Shown: one piece after another, positions 42,015 to 50,774 of the stretch
Layout of the letters: each line of letters starts with the position of its first letter
Numbering within the stretch: the first letter of the stretch is position 1
Origin: Paenibacillus sp. HWE-109
GTDB lineage: Bacteria > Bacillota > Bacilli > Paenibacillales > NBRC-103111
Assembly: GCF_022163125.1 (NCBI RefSeq)
Contig: NZ_CP091881.1
Span: forward strand, 6,572,001-6,636,000
Reading direction: 5' to 3'
DNA: 64,000 nt
The notes under the pieces: generated by a model
Seen by the model: only the letters and a program-made list of their open reading frames with translations
Database searches by the model: none
Told to the model about the DNA's origin: nothing
Translations under genes and position numbers: made by a program

Positions 42015-43670
42015 ATGGAAATGAAAAAACCGCTATCTCGCCGACATTTTTTGAAATATTTAGGAGCCAGTGCAGCTTCCTTAGCTGCTGCTTATTCCGG
42101 TCTCAGTTCGCTAACACAAAAAGCTAACGCTTCTGCCTCCAATGTCAATGCTTACGACGAATTGCCGGAAACGTTCAACCCCACCTTTCATACTGCTGAC
42201 GACACAGATCAACTGCTTCTAGCCAGCGGATTTTCTTACACCGTTTTGGCCGCCTATGGCGATACGATCAATAAATCTGGCGATACTTTGGGTTTTAACA
42301 ACAGTTACACTTCTTTTTTCCCAATTCCCGGATCAACTACAGAAGCCCTGCTATGGGTTAATCACGAATCTGCTCAATATTCATGGATGCTGGATCGTTC
42401 GATGACCATCGCTTGGGAGCAGCAAAAGCAACTTCTGAACGAACAAGGTGCTTCTATCCTTCATATCAAGAAAGACGCCTTCGGCCAGTGGAAACTCGTT
42501 TCTGACTCTACCCTTGCCCGTCGTATTTCTGGATTAACCCCCATTGAACTGACAGGCCCTGTTCGGGGTTCCCAATCCGTTAACGGCGCTACCCTGGTGC
42601 AAGGTACATTCGCTAACCGCGGTGGCAGCCAAACGTTGTGGAATACCCAACTTACTTGCGAAAATCGTTTCGAAACGACTTGTCGCGATGCCGGCCTAGC
42701 GCTTTCTCACTATGGCTGGATCGTTGAGGTTGATCCTTTCGATCATCGAAAATTACCTGTGAAACATACCGCACTTGGACGCTTTCATCACGGAAGTGCA
42801 GCCATGACACTAAATTCGGATCAACATGTTGTTGTCTATATGGGAGAAGATTCGCCTGAGGGATTTGTTTATAAATATGTCAGCGCTGAGCAATGGTCTG
42901 ACGATTCGAATACTGACACCGCTCAACTCCTAAGCAAAGGTTCCTTGTATGCTGCTGACTTAATCAAAGGTCGCTGGATCGAATTGACTATTGAGCTTGT
43001 TCGCAAACAATTAAACAGCCTGACTTATCAAGTACCGACCGTTCTTAACAAATCCAAAGATGTATTGCTTAAACAGTTCCAAACTCAGAACGATGTTCTC
43101 ACATCTGTCAGCGAGGCTGCGCTCATCCTTGGGGCTACTCCCTGTGATCGTCCAGCCGAACTTACGGTTCGCCCCTCCAATAAACAGGTGTATATTGCCT
43201 TTACTCAGAACGACAGCCGAGGCAACCTGCACGGCCAAATTATTAAATTGAAGGAAAGCGGCAACGGAGAGACATTTGCGTTCGAGACTTTCATTACAGG
43301 TGGACGCCAAAGCGGCTTCAGTTCTCCTGGAGCCCTGGCTTTTGATAAGAATGACAACCTGTGGGTCTCATCCGATATTTCACCTGACCGCTTGAACACC
43401 GGCGCATGGTCAGAATTCAAAAACAATGGTCTGTACCTCATCCATCCATCAGGCACAGAACGAAAAACAAAGCAATATGCCTCATCTCCAACCGAAGCAG
43501 CATTGAGCGGCCTTTCATTTACAGATCATCAAGCTACTGTATTCGTAGCTGTCAACCACCCTGGCGCATCCGGTGCGGGAACAACTTCACCAACAAGCCA
43601 ATGGCAGCATCGTTTTGGTAAAAAGGATCCTCGTTCTGCTGTCGTCATTATTACACGATCATTGCTGTAA
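42015..43670 (+). CDS. PhoX-family alkaline phosphatase, Tat-exported
   Basis: 551 residues from ATG 42015 (GGAGGAATTCCTAT upstream). The Tat signal is clear: KKPLSRRHFLKYLGASAASL with SRRxFLK. The mature part matches DUF839/PhoX: LLWVNHESAQYSW with the metal-binding His-Glu pair, GAAMTLNSDQ-like beta-propeller blades, the diagnostic VVYMGEDSPEGFVYKYVS and DKNDNLWVSSDI. PhoX enzymes use Ca and Fe to release phosphate from phosphomonoesters outside the cell. No sequence resembling a full Pho box was seen in the divergent gap. It faces the collar/SLH operon. Confidence 0.9.
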   Translation: MEMKKPLSRRHFLKYLGASAASLAAAYSGLSSLTQKANASASNVNAYDELPETFNPTFHTADDTDQLLLASGFSYTVLAAYGDTINKSGDTLGFNNSYTSFFPIPGSTTEALLWVNHESAQYSWMLDRSMTIAWEQQKQLLNEQGASILHIKKDAFGQWKLVSDSTLARRISGLTPIELTGPVRGSQSVNGATLVQGTFANRGGSQTLWNTQLTCENRFETTCRDAGLALSHYGWIVEVDPFDHRKLPVKHTALGRFHHGSAAMTLNSDQHVVVYMGEDSPEGFVYKYVSAEQWSDDSNTDTAQLLSKGSLYAADLIKGRWIELTIELVRKQLNSLTYQVPTVLNKSKDVLLKQFQTQNDVLTSVSEAALILGATPCDRPAELTVRPSNKQVYIAFTQNDSRGNLHGQIIKLKESGNGETFAFETFITGGRQSGFSSPGALAFDKNDNLWVSSDISPDRLNTGAWSEFKNNGLYLIHPSGTERKTKQYASSPTEAALSGLSFTDHQATVFVAVNHPGASGAGTTSPTSQWQHRFGKKDPRSAVVIITRSLL

Positions 43671-43674
43671 ATGA

Positions 43675-43727
43675 TAAAAAGAAGGCTGTCCCAGAAGTCA
43701 ATTGTATGACTTAAGGGCAGCCTCTTT
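43675..43727. terminator. Bidirectional terminator between phoX and the acetyltransferase gene
   Basis: AGGCTGTCC...AAGTCA (from 43683) pairs with TGACTT...GGGCAGCCT (to 43723), flanked by AAAAAGAA on one side and CTCTTTAC on the other. Confidence 0.85.
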
Positions 43728-43780
43728 ACTTTCAATATTGCACGACATGGAAAAGCTCCCGTTAATTTAGGCATTTCCTG

Positions 43781-44584
43781 TTAGATTTCGCTCCAAATCG
43801 CCTTCGTATAAGCTAGTCTCATCCCCATACGTTCCATATTATTCTGACTGCCAGATCCAAAACTCGCCTGACCTACCAAAAGATCACACCCCAAATCGCC
43901 CGCCACTGCGGCTCGATGCAGCAATAGGGCCGTATGGCATCCCTGTTTACGATACTCAGGCAAGGTGACAGCCGCAGCAAACGAACCCACACTATCTTGT
44001 ATATGCAAACTAGCTACTGCTACGGGCACATCATTAATTTCAGCCAAATAATAATGCCAACCAGATCGGCGGTAGAGCACACGGTTATTTTGCGCGACAG
44101 CTTGATACAGATTTGAAGGCATCTGAAACCCTTTTACATAAATCTGACCAAAAACATCAAAATCCTCCTCAGTAAAGGCTCGAATCACTATGTTAGATGA
44201 GTCTAACCTCTCATTTGTGAGCGAAGAGCCATATAAGGAGGAATGGAATGCGGACTGAAAGTAGCCCTTTTCTGATAGTTTCCTCGCCAGCTCCATGACT
44301 TGCCCGGGGATCAAATGAAATCGACAAGAAGCCTCATGCTCCCGATAAAATGCCAAGATATCCTCAATTACATCTGCATCTTCAGAAGTCAGCCCCCTTA
44401 CAGAGTTGAAATAAGGATCTGGAATCCCCTTTACGAGGAAAGCCGTCGCGGCACCAAACTTTTGGATATATACCCCCTGTGGATTTCCAGCTTTTGCTCC
44501 GATTGCAGTCAATCTTGATTCGAGTGTATGAATTTCGGCTTGCTCTATGCGTTTGGCCAAATCTAAGGATACTACGGGCGGCAT
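43781..44584 (-). CDS. GNAT-family N-acetyltransferase
   Basis: 267 residues. The C-terminal half has the acetyl-CoA fold: VAVASLHIQDSVGSFAAAVT, the pyrophosphate loop LPEYRKQGCHTALLLHRA (R/Q-x-x-G-x-A variant), then CDLLVGQASFGSGSQNNMERMGMRL. The N-terminal 120 residues look like a second, degenerate GNAT-like domain, as in MshD-like double GNATs. The substrate cannot be read from sequence. ATG 44584 has GGAAAGGAGCACTAAC upstream. Confidence 0.85.
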   Translation of the reverse strand: MPPVVSLDLAKRIEQAEIHTLESRLTAIGAKAGNPQGVYIQKFGAATAFLVKGIPDPYFNSVRGLTSEDADVIEDILAFYREHEASCRFHLIPGQVMELARKLSEKGYFQSAFHSSLYGSSLTNERLDSSNIVIRAFTEEDFDVFGQIYVKGFQMPSNLYQAVAQNNRVLYRRSGWHYYLAEINDVPVAVASLHIQDSVGSFAAAVTLPEYRKQGCHTALLLHRAAVAGDLGCDLLVGQASFGSGSQNNMERMGMRLAYTKAIWSEI

Positions 44585-44661
44585 GTTAGTGCTCCTTTCC
44601 TAAATCGAAGTTCACTCGTAGAGAGCGCTGGTCGTTGTGCCATCCTAGAAAACTAAGCTGG

Positions 44662-44838
44662 TTATCCAAATACTCGCGACATGATCAACAAGATAATCGG
44701 CCCAACCACCATGCATCCAAATAGCAGCGCAACAAATTTCATCGGTGTAGACAGACCTCTTGGCTCGTTGATTTGATCAAGCTTTTCGTTGATTTCTCTA
44801 AGCTCCTTGAGTATTTCTTTGCCTAACTCCTCGGTCAT
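44662..44838 (-). CDS. 58-residue single-helix membrane protein
   Basis: Short gene with a clear ribosome site (GGGGAGTAAAGC) before ATG 44838. The protein is MTEELGKEILKELREINEKL then DQINEPRGLSTPMKFVALLF then GCMVVGPIILLIMSRVFG. An N-terminal amphipathic, coiled-coil-like helix is followed by a membrane helix (about 33-56). I do not recognise the family. Similar short proteins act as regulators of membrane partners, but no partner is named here. It lies between the acetyltransferase and WYL-regulator genes on the same strand; 44839-45010 has no other gene. Confidence 0.72.
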   Translation of the reverse strand: MTEELGKEILKELREINEKLDQINEPRGLSTPMKFVALLFGCMVVGPIILLIMSRVFG

Positions 44839-44984
44839 GCTTTACTCCCCTCTCTGATTTAAAACCGTATATAATTACAACAATGTTACCATATATAGGA
44901 AAAATATTTCCATTCTATTTCTAAGCCCGTCGCCGGCCAAGTCTGTGCTAGCACGGATCCGCGTTGCCTTTCGCGCGGAATAAG

Positions 44985-45005
44985 AGCCTCTAGAGTCTAG
45001 AGGCT
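44985..45005 (-). terminator. Hairpin after the WYL regulator
   Basis: AGCCTCTAGA-C-TCTAGAGGCT-like stem (perfect 9-bp arms) just past the stop of the WYL gene; on the minus strand CTTATT follows. The T tract is weak, so termination is likely but not certain. Confidence 0.6.
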
Positions 45006-45010
45006 AATTT

Positions 45011-45940
45011 CTACTTCAATGAAATTTTATACACTTCAGCCATACGCCGAATATGCAGCTGCAATTCATCAATGACCTCAGGCGGCTCCATAACGGTCGC
45101 ATGACTGCTGTAGCTGAGTATCATCTGAATCGCCTTGTCCATCGAAGTGTAATGTGTCGTTACAGTCAAGGTACCATCCGGATTCGCGATGACTTCGTCA
45201 TAGCCAAATTCATCCCTAACTCTCGTTTTAACTGCCGAATTAAACTGCAGAACAACTCTCACCTTGGTAAAGTTGACTTTGCTCATAAACTGTTGCTCCA
45301 CGTCCTGCAGCGTGTAATTGCGCCGAATAAACGTTTGGGGCAGACTCCTTAAACCGAGCATCCGTGAAAGACGAAAAACTCGAATATCAGAACGGGTAAG
45401 GCAATAACCGTAGAGATACCAGACGTATCCTTTGAGAAAAAGCCCCATAGGCTCGATCGTCCGTTCCGTCTCTGCGCCCATTTTATCCAAATATTCAAAT
45501 CGAACCAACTGCAACCCGCGTATCGCTTGGTGAAGGGGCGCAATTTTCTCCTTAATATTAGGTGTAGGCGTAAAATCGAGATCAACACTGGCAGCTTCTG
45601 CTTCACTGGATGTTGTAGGCATTAATGCGCTAATCCGATCCAGCAGCGAATCAATATTCGAACTATCTGTAGCGGATCGTGCCCCGCGCAAAGCCGAGCA
45701 GATAGCAGAAAAATCATCCAACGATAACATTTGCTTATCTATCCGATAGCCAGGCATAATTTCATAACCTCCGTCCGAACCGGCAAACGAAACAAGCGGA
45801 ATTCCAGCTTGATTAATCGTTTCCATATCCCGATAAATCGTGCGCAAGGAAACCTCGAAACGCTCGGCAAGTTCAGTTGCGTTGACGCGAGTTTTGTTTA
45901 GCAAAGTCATGGTAATAGCAAGCAACCGATCCAGCTTCAT
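45011..45940 (-). CDS. WYL-domain transcriptional regulator (YafY type)
   Basis: 309 residues. N-terminal winged helix (LDRLLAITMTLLNKTRVNAT, LAERFEVSLRTIYRDMETIN, then AGIPLVSFAGSDGGYEIMPGY). The WYL domain includes LVRFEYLDKMGAET, MGLFLKGYVWYLYGYCLTRSD with the W-Y-L signature, and the FRLSRMLGLR strand; a WCX tail follows. WYL domains bind nucleic acids or small ligands and control DNA-damage, defence or metabolic genes. ATG 45940 has AAGGAGGACCTCGA upstream. The neighbour epoxide hydrolase (46031-47194) is transcribed in the same direction upstream of it, 90 bp apart, and could be in the same unit. Confidence 0.92.
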   Translation of the reverse strand: MKLDRLLAITMTLLNKTRVNATELAERFEVSLRTIYRDMETINQAGIPLVSFAGSDGGYEIMPGYRIDKQMLSLDDFSAICSALRGARSATDSSNIDSLLDRISALMPTTSSEAEAASVDLDFTPTPNIKEKIAPLHQAIRGLQLVRFEYLDKMGAETERTIEPMGLFLKGYVWYLYGYCLTRSDIRVFRLSRMLGLRSLPQTFIRRNYTLQDVEQQFMSKVNFTKVRVVLQFNSAVKTRVRDEFGYDEVIANPDGTLTVTTHYTSMDKAIQMILSYSSHATVMEPPEVIDELQLHIRRMAEVYKISLK

Positions 45941-46030
45941 TCGAGGTCCTCCTTACCGGACATTCATCATTTTGGGAGATAATTTTTATATGTTCTACAC
46001 GACGCAGTCAATGACCTTCTTCCCCAACCT

Positions 46031-47194
46031 TTATCGAAACCTTCGAAAGAAGGCCTGCACATCCAGTGCCAGAAGATCCGGCGCATCCATTGCGGCAAAA
46101 TGGGTTCCACGGTCAAATTCTGACCAATGCACAATTTGGGTATTATCCCGCTGAGCAAAGCGTTTGATGGTTTTAAAATCGTGCCCGAACACAGCCAGCC
46201 CGGTCACTGTTGTATTAGGGCCTTGCTGCTGCTCGCCTTTGTGGGCTTCCTCGTAGTACAAACGCGCTGAGGATTCTGCGGTATTGGTTAGCCAATAAAT
46301 CATCACGTTGGTCAGAAGCGCATCCCGCTGTATGAAGTCCACATGATCACCAAACCCATTAAACATCTCCGCAATCCAAGCGAGCTGGCCTACAGGTGAA
46401 TCTGCCTGCGCATAGGTAAGTGTCTGCGGGCGAGTTTGCTGGATGGCATTAAAGCCTGCACGCTCATGGAAATTAGCCAGGAATTGTAATCTGCCCAGAT
46501 CATCCGCGGACAAATTCTCCATTTCCGTCGGATCGCCGGATGGGAAGGAGAACAATTGCAGCACATGGATTCCAAGGAGTCCCTCTGGCTTCTGCAAGCC
46601 CATTTCCCGGGAAACCAATGCCCCGCAATCACTGCCATGTGCGCCATATCGGTCGTAGCCGAGGCGTTTCATTAACTCATCCCATGCTCTCGCGATGCGA
46701 GCCATGGTCCAGCCGGGTTCGAGCTGCGATCCCGAGAAACCAAAGCCAGGCACGGATGGAATAACCACATGGAATGCGTCAGTTGGGTCCCCGCCATGCG
46801 CTCGGGGATTCGTAAGCGGGCCAATCACTTCAAGGAATTCGACGATGGAACTTGGCCAGCCGTGAGTGAGCAGGAGTGGTATGGCATTCGGCTCAGGCGA
46901 ACGGACGTGCAGGAAGTGCACATTAGCTCCATCAATCGTCGTTGTGAACTGCGGGTATTCATTCAAGCGCGCTTCCTGCTTGCGCCAGTCATACTCATTC
47001 AACCAATATGCCGCTAGCTCTTTCACATAGGACAGCGAAACACCGTATTTCCAGCCGGCACCTGCTAAGGCATCAGGCCAGCGCGTGTGTGATAAACGAT
47101 AATTAAGATCATCAAGATCGAACTGGGGAATATCGATGTGAAAGGGGCGAATCTCTGTGTCCACGGAACTTGTAATTTCATTAAAAGCTGTCAT
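46031..47194 (-). CDS. Epoxide hydrolase (EHN plus alpha/beta hydrolase fold)
   Basis: 387 residues. The N-terminal EHN region (RPFHIDIPQFDLDDLNYRL, SLSYVKELAAYW) is followed by the alpha/beta-hydrolase core: the oxyanion motif LLTHGWPSSIVEFLEVI, PGFGFSG, and the nucleophile elbow HGSDCGALVSREMG with Asp in GSDCG (family GGDWG). The catalytic His is in RGTHFAAMDAPDLLA, and a lid Tyr is in MIYWLTNTAESSARLYYE. It opens epoxides to diols by an ester intermediate, in the cytoplasm. ATG 47194 follows CGAGGAGGCCATACA. The GSDCG elbow with Cys in place of Trp is unusual. It is upstream of the WYL regulator. Confidence 0.9.
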   Translation of the reverse strand: MTAFNEITSSVDTEIRPFHIDIPQFDLDDLNYRLSHTRWPDALAGAGWKYGVSLSYVKELAAYWLNEYDWRKQEARLNEYPQFTTTIDGANVHFLHVRSPEPNAIPLLLTHGWPSSIVEFLEVIGPLTNPRAHGGDPTDAFHVVIPSVPGFGFSGSQLEPGWTMARIARAWDELMKRLGYDRYGAHGSDCGALVSREMGLQKPEGLLGIHVLQLFSFPSGDPTEMENLSADDLGRLQFLANFHERAGFNAIQQTRPQTLTYAQADSPVGQLAWIAEMFNGFGDHVDFIQRDALLTNVMIYWLTNTAESSARLYYEEAHKGEQQQGPNTTVTGLAVFGHDFKTIKRFAQRDNTQIVHWSEFDRGTHFAAMDAPDLLALDVQAFFRRFR

Positions 47195-47303
47195 TGTATG
47201 GCCTCCTCGATTTGGGTTTTATGCGTTCTCATCTCTACATGTCTAATAGTAAACCAGCAATCCTGACAGCATTATGTCAAGGTGGTTGAACGGTCTAAAA
47301 AAA

Positions 47304-47330
47304 CAAAAAAACCTAGCCGCAGGCTAAGTT
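47304..47330 (-). terminator. Terminator of the hybrid kinase gene
   Basis: Minus strand AACTTAGCC-TGC-GGCTAGGTT followed by TTTTTTGTTTTTTT. It lies about 120 bp past the kinase stop. A near-identical stem (AACCTAGCC-GCA-GGCTAGGTT) ends another gene at 54078-54098. Nothing else is seen in 47195-47450. Confidence 0.85.
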
Positions 47331-47450
47331 ATCCAAAATGATGAGGACAGAGATGAATAGGCAAGCTAGCCCTTTCTTCTACCTTATTTCTGAGTTCATC
47401 GCACCACAACTAATATGATGGGAGGCCTAAGGAGGGCACAGCAAACTTGG

Positions 47451-50400
47451 CTAGCCCTCACCCGCAAAGCTGATTTCATCCTTTCTAAGCCCTAAGATCA
47501 GATTAATTTCATTCTGAATGCGTGCAATACCTTCCATACAAATCTCCGCCGAGTTCTCCTCCTGCAAGTCCTTCTCCAAGGCGCATACAGCAGTTAACAG
47601 CTCATACGCGTAGAAATTGGCCGCAATGCCTTTAAGTGTGTGGACCATTCGGCGAGCGACCACCGTCTCTCGATTAATGACGATGGGCAGCAATTGCTCG
47701 GAGAACTGCACATAATCCTGCTTGAATTTCTCCAACATATACTGAAAAATATGGACTTTATGGTCAATATTCCTCATCAAACGTTCGGAATCCATGCCTT
47801 TAACATCGAATAACCATGTTAAATCAAGCCATTTCTCGATCATGTCGGTTAACTGCTTCTCATCGACAGGTTTAATCAAGATGTCGTTCAAACCATGTTT
47901 CAGCAGTTGCGTCTGATCCTTCATGAATACGTTGGCGGTTAGCGCAATAATGGGGACCCCTTTTAACGCCAAGCGCTGTCTAAGCTTCTGAGTAGCCTCG
48001 TAACCATCCATCTCTGGCATATGAATATCCATAAGAATCAGTTTCCAAGCCTGCTCATCCGCCAAAGCTACTACCTCCAGCCCATTCTGGGCGATGACAA
48101 CCTGGTATCCTAACTTTTCAAGGAGATGCGTAATGACCAATTGGTTAATTTCATTATCCTCGGCGACCAGAATCGAACCTTTGGAAAGTGGGCTAAGCGG
48201 ATTGGCATCAAGCGCATCCAGGACAGCAGGCTGAGCACTCTCTACCCGGCGCACCTGCTCATTCAAGGATTCCAAGCTTTTCAGTAAAGATAATCGACTG
48301 ACAGGCTTAACAATAATAGCGTCGGCCTGGATGTTCTTAGGCAGCGCTGACATTTCCTCTCTTCCTTCCAGCGTCGTATAAGCGATAATCTTGGTTTGCG
48401 ATCGATCAATGGTTTCAAGCACACGCAACCAGGAAGAGCGCTGCTCGATCTGGGCCATCTGCATATCCAGGAAGAGGACATCCGGCGCTGTATGCACCCA
48501 CGCTTCCTTTTCCAAAACCGCAAACACATCAGACATCGATGAAACCGCATCCATTTGAAGCTGATAGGAGCCCAGAAGCTCGCATAGATGCTCTCGAACT
48601 ACAGGATGATCTTCGGCGACGAGAACACGCTGATTCCAATCAGACAGACGCCCTTGACGCTGCTGCCTATGCGTATATTCCTCCGCTTGTTCGCATCGAC
48701 CAAACAGAAGGCTGAAGTAGAAGCGGCTGCCCACACCAAACTCCGTTTCGACTTGAAGTACGCCTCCCATGGATTGAACCAAATGCTGACTAATAACCAG
48801 GCCCAAACCTGAGCCTCCGTATCTCCGGCTAGTCGATGTATCCGCTTGCGAGAAAGGCAAGAAGAGGTGTGACAGCTGTTCCTTCGAAATGCCAATCCCC
48901 GAGTCTTCCATGGAAAAAGAAATAATGACCCCTTCATCCACGTGCTCCGCCAATTGAACTTTCAAGCGAATAAAGCCATATTTGGTAAATTTGATAGCGT
49001 TATTCGATAAATTAATCAGCACCTGCTCTAATCGGAACGAATCCCCGCTGACCATGTCAGGCAGATCCATGGACGTATCCAATATCATTTCGATGCGCTT
49101 GGTTCCAGCCGACACACTAACCAGATCCACAACATGTTGGAGTGAGGTTTCCAGGGAAAAGTCGACCTTCTCCAAGGTTAGCTTGCCTGCTTCAATTTTG
49201 GAGAAATCAAGAACGTCATTAATAGTTGCCAGCAGCACATGGGAGGAAGCGTCCATTTTGTTCAAATAATCCTTCTGGATCTCCGTCAATTCGGTTCGCT
49301 GCAGAAGCAAGGACAGCCCCATGATGCCGTTGAGCGGCGTGCGTATTTCATGGCTCATCCTAGCCAGGAACTGGCTCTTCGCCCGATTGGATTCATCGGC
49401 TTCTTCGCGCCTTTTCAAATCGGTGATATCGTGGACCGTTCCAGTGACACCTGTAATTTCCGTTCGATCATTGTTAAAAAGGGGGGAAAACGTCACATTG
49501 TACATATGCTCTGTTTGATCAGGCAGCAGGAAATTAATGGCAAATTGCTGGGTTTTCCCTCTCGCAATCGTTTCCACGAAAGCGTTCACCCATTTCTGCG
49601 AATCATCCATGTCGATCACATCCGTTAGCTGCTTGCCCCTTACCTGCTCGGTCGTTAATTGGTAGGTTTGATACATTTTATAATTGGCGGAGGCAATGCT
49701 TCCATCCAGTCGAAAGCGGAATATAAAATCCTCGGAATTTTCCACGAGTGTCCGATATTGTTCGTCTCGAACCCGCGCTTTCATCTGCGCAGTACGATAC
49801 TCCGTAACATCCACAGCCGAGCCGATGATTTCATTGACAGAACCATACTTATAAATCGGCTGTAAGGTTACTAGAATCGTAAAACCTTCTGAATCATACT
49901 CGTAGGTAACTCGCTCACCCTCCCAAGCCATCTCATAATGCCGCCTTAGATATTCCGTGAACTCATTATTTAGGACTGTGATTTCGTGCACTTTTTTCCC
50001 TATAAATTGACTCGGTCTCAATCCAAGCTGGTAGAGGAGTTGACCTTCAATAAGGATGTATACGAAATGGTCCTTTACCTTGTGAATTTTAAAAGTAAAA
50101 CCTGGTTGAAAGCGCAGCATATCGATGAGTTCTTGCTCCACTTGCCTGATCTTCTGCTTATATTCCCGAGCCCTGACCAGATAACGGAGAAAACAGGCGA
50201 CGATAAATACGCATATCATTTGATAACTAATATAAATCCAGATGGCATCCAGTGGTGTTCGGTATATCAACCAAATCATCGCGTAGTAAAATAAAAAGAA
50301 AAATGTCTCGCCATACAGCCATTTCATCCAGTACGACTTCGTTCTCCGGAAAATGATACCGGTTCCAACAATAGCAACAATGCCTATCAACAACTGAGGA

Positions 50401-50708
50401 ATCTCGATGGAACCCTCCAATAGAAAACGCCCTATCCAGAGGAAAGCAAAGGTGATGGATAATGAAACAAACCCGCCCAAATAAGCAGACAGCAGTAATC
50501 CTACCCCACGAAAATTCATACTGACATGATCACTAATCTGGACACCGAAATTTAATAAAATAACAATAAGCACGCCATGCGAGAGGCCCACGAAAACTTT
50601 ATAATACCAAGATGGCTTCTGATCCAACTTGGTAATAATAAAAAATTGTTCCACGAAGATGACGAACACGGTAATAATAGCGAAATTAGTAATCAAATCA
50701 CGCAACAA
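47451..50708 (-). CDS. Hybrid sensor histidine kinase with two receivers and an Hpt domain
   Basis: 1,085 residues. Order: about six membrane helices in 1-190 (5TM-5TMR-like sensor); two PAS domains (about 200-320 and 320-435); HisKA with SHEIRTPLNGIMGLS, His near 455; HATPase (NLSNNAIKFTKYG, YGGSGLGLVISQHL); receiver 1 (VLVAEDHPVVREHL, VLFLDMQMAQ); receiver 2 (VAEDNEINQLV, LILMDIHMPEMDGYEA with phospho-Asp); and an Hpt helix bundle (VHTLKGIAANFYAYE). A full His-Asp-His relay is thus present in one chain. It is followed upstream by an EAL protein gene 66 bp away, so phosphorelay and c-di-GMP breakdown may be linked. The start near 50708 has GATGGCATTTG with no strong site; it may be internal. 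Confidence 0.93.
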   Translation of the reverse strand: MLRDLITNFAIITVFVIFVEQFFIITKLDQKPSWYYKVFVGLSHGVLIVILLNFGVQISDHVSMNFRGVGLLLSAYLGGFVSLSITFAFLWIGRFLLEGSIEIPQLLIGIVAIVGTGIIFRRTKSYWMKWLYGETFFFLFYYAMIWLIYRTPLDAIWIYISYQMICVFIVACFLRYLVRAREYKQKIRQVEQELIDMLRFQPGFTFKIHKVKDHFVYILIEGQLLYQLGLRPSQFIGKKVHEITVLNNEFTEYLRRHYEMAWEGERVTYEYDSEGFTILVTLQPIYKYGSVNEIIGSAVDVTEYRTAQMKARVRDEQYRTLVENSEDFIFRFRLDGSIASANYKMYQTYQLTTEQVRGKQLTDVIDMDDSQKWVNAFVETIARGKTQQFAINFLLPDQTEHMYNVTFSPLFNNDRTEITGVTGTVHDITDLKRREEADESNRAKSQFLARMSHEIRTPLNGIMGLSLLLQRTELTEIQKDYLNKMDASSHVLLATINDVLDFSKIEAGKLTLEKVDFSLETSLQHVVDLVSVSAGTKRIEMILDTSMDLPDMVSGDSFRLEQVLINLSNNAIKFTKYGFIRLKVQLAEHVDEGVIISFSMEDSGIGISKEQLSHLFLPFSQADTSTSRRYGGSGLGLVISQHLVQSMGGVLQVETEFGVGSRFYFSLLFGRCEQAEEYTHRQQRQGRLSDWNQRVLVAEDHPVVREHLCELLGSYQLQMDAVSSMSDVFAVLEKEAWVHTAPDVLFLDMQMAQIEQRSSWLRVLETIDRSQTKIIAYTTLEGREEMSALPKNIQADAIIVKPVSRLSLLKSLESLNEQVRRVESAQPAVLDALDANPLSPLSKGSILVAEDNEINQLVITHLLEKLGYQVVIAQNGLEVVALADEQAWKLILMDIHMPEMDGYEATQKLRQRLALKGVPIIALTANVFMKDQTQLLKHGLNDILIKPVDEKQLTDMIEKWLDLTWLFDVKGMDSERLMRNIDHKVHIFQYMLEKFKQDYVQFSEQLLPIVINRETVVARRMVHTLKGIAANFYAYELLTAVCALEKDLQEENSAEICMEGIARIQNEINLILGLRKDEISFAGEG

Positions 50709-50774
50709 ATGCCATCACCAACCTATTTTCAACGTATTGGGTCGATCAATTGGCCTACCAGCTGCAATGAGTCT

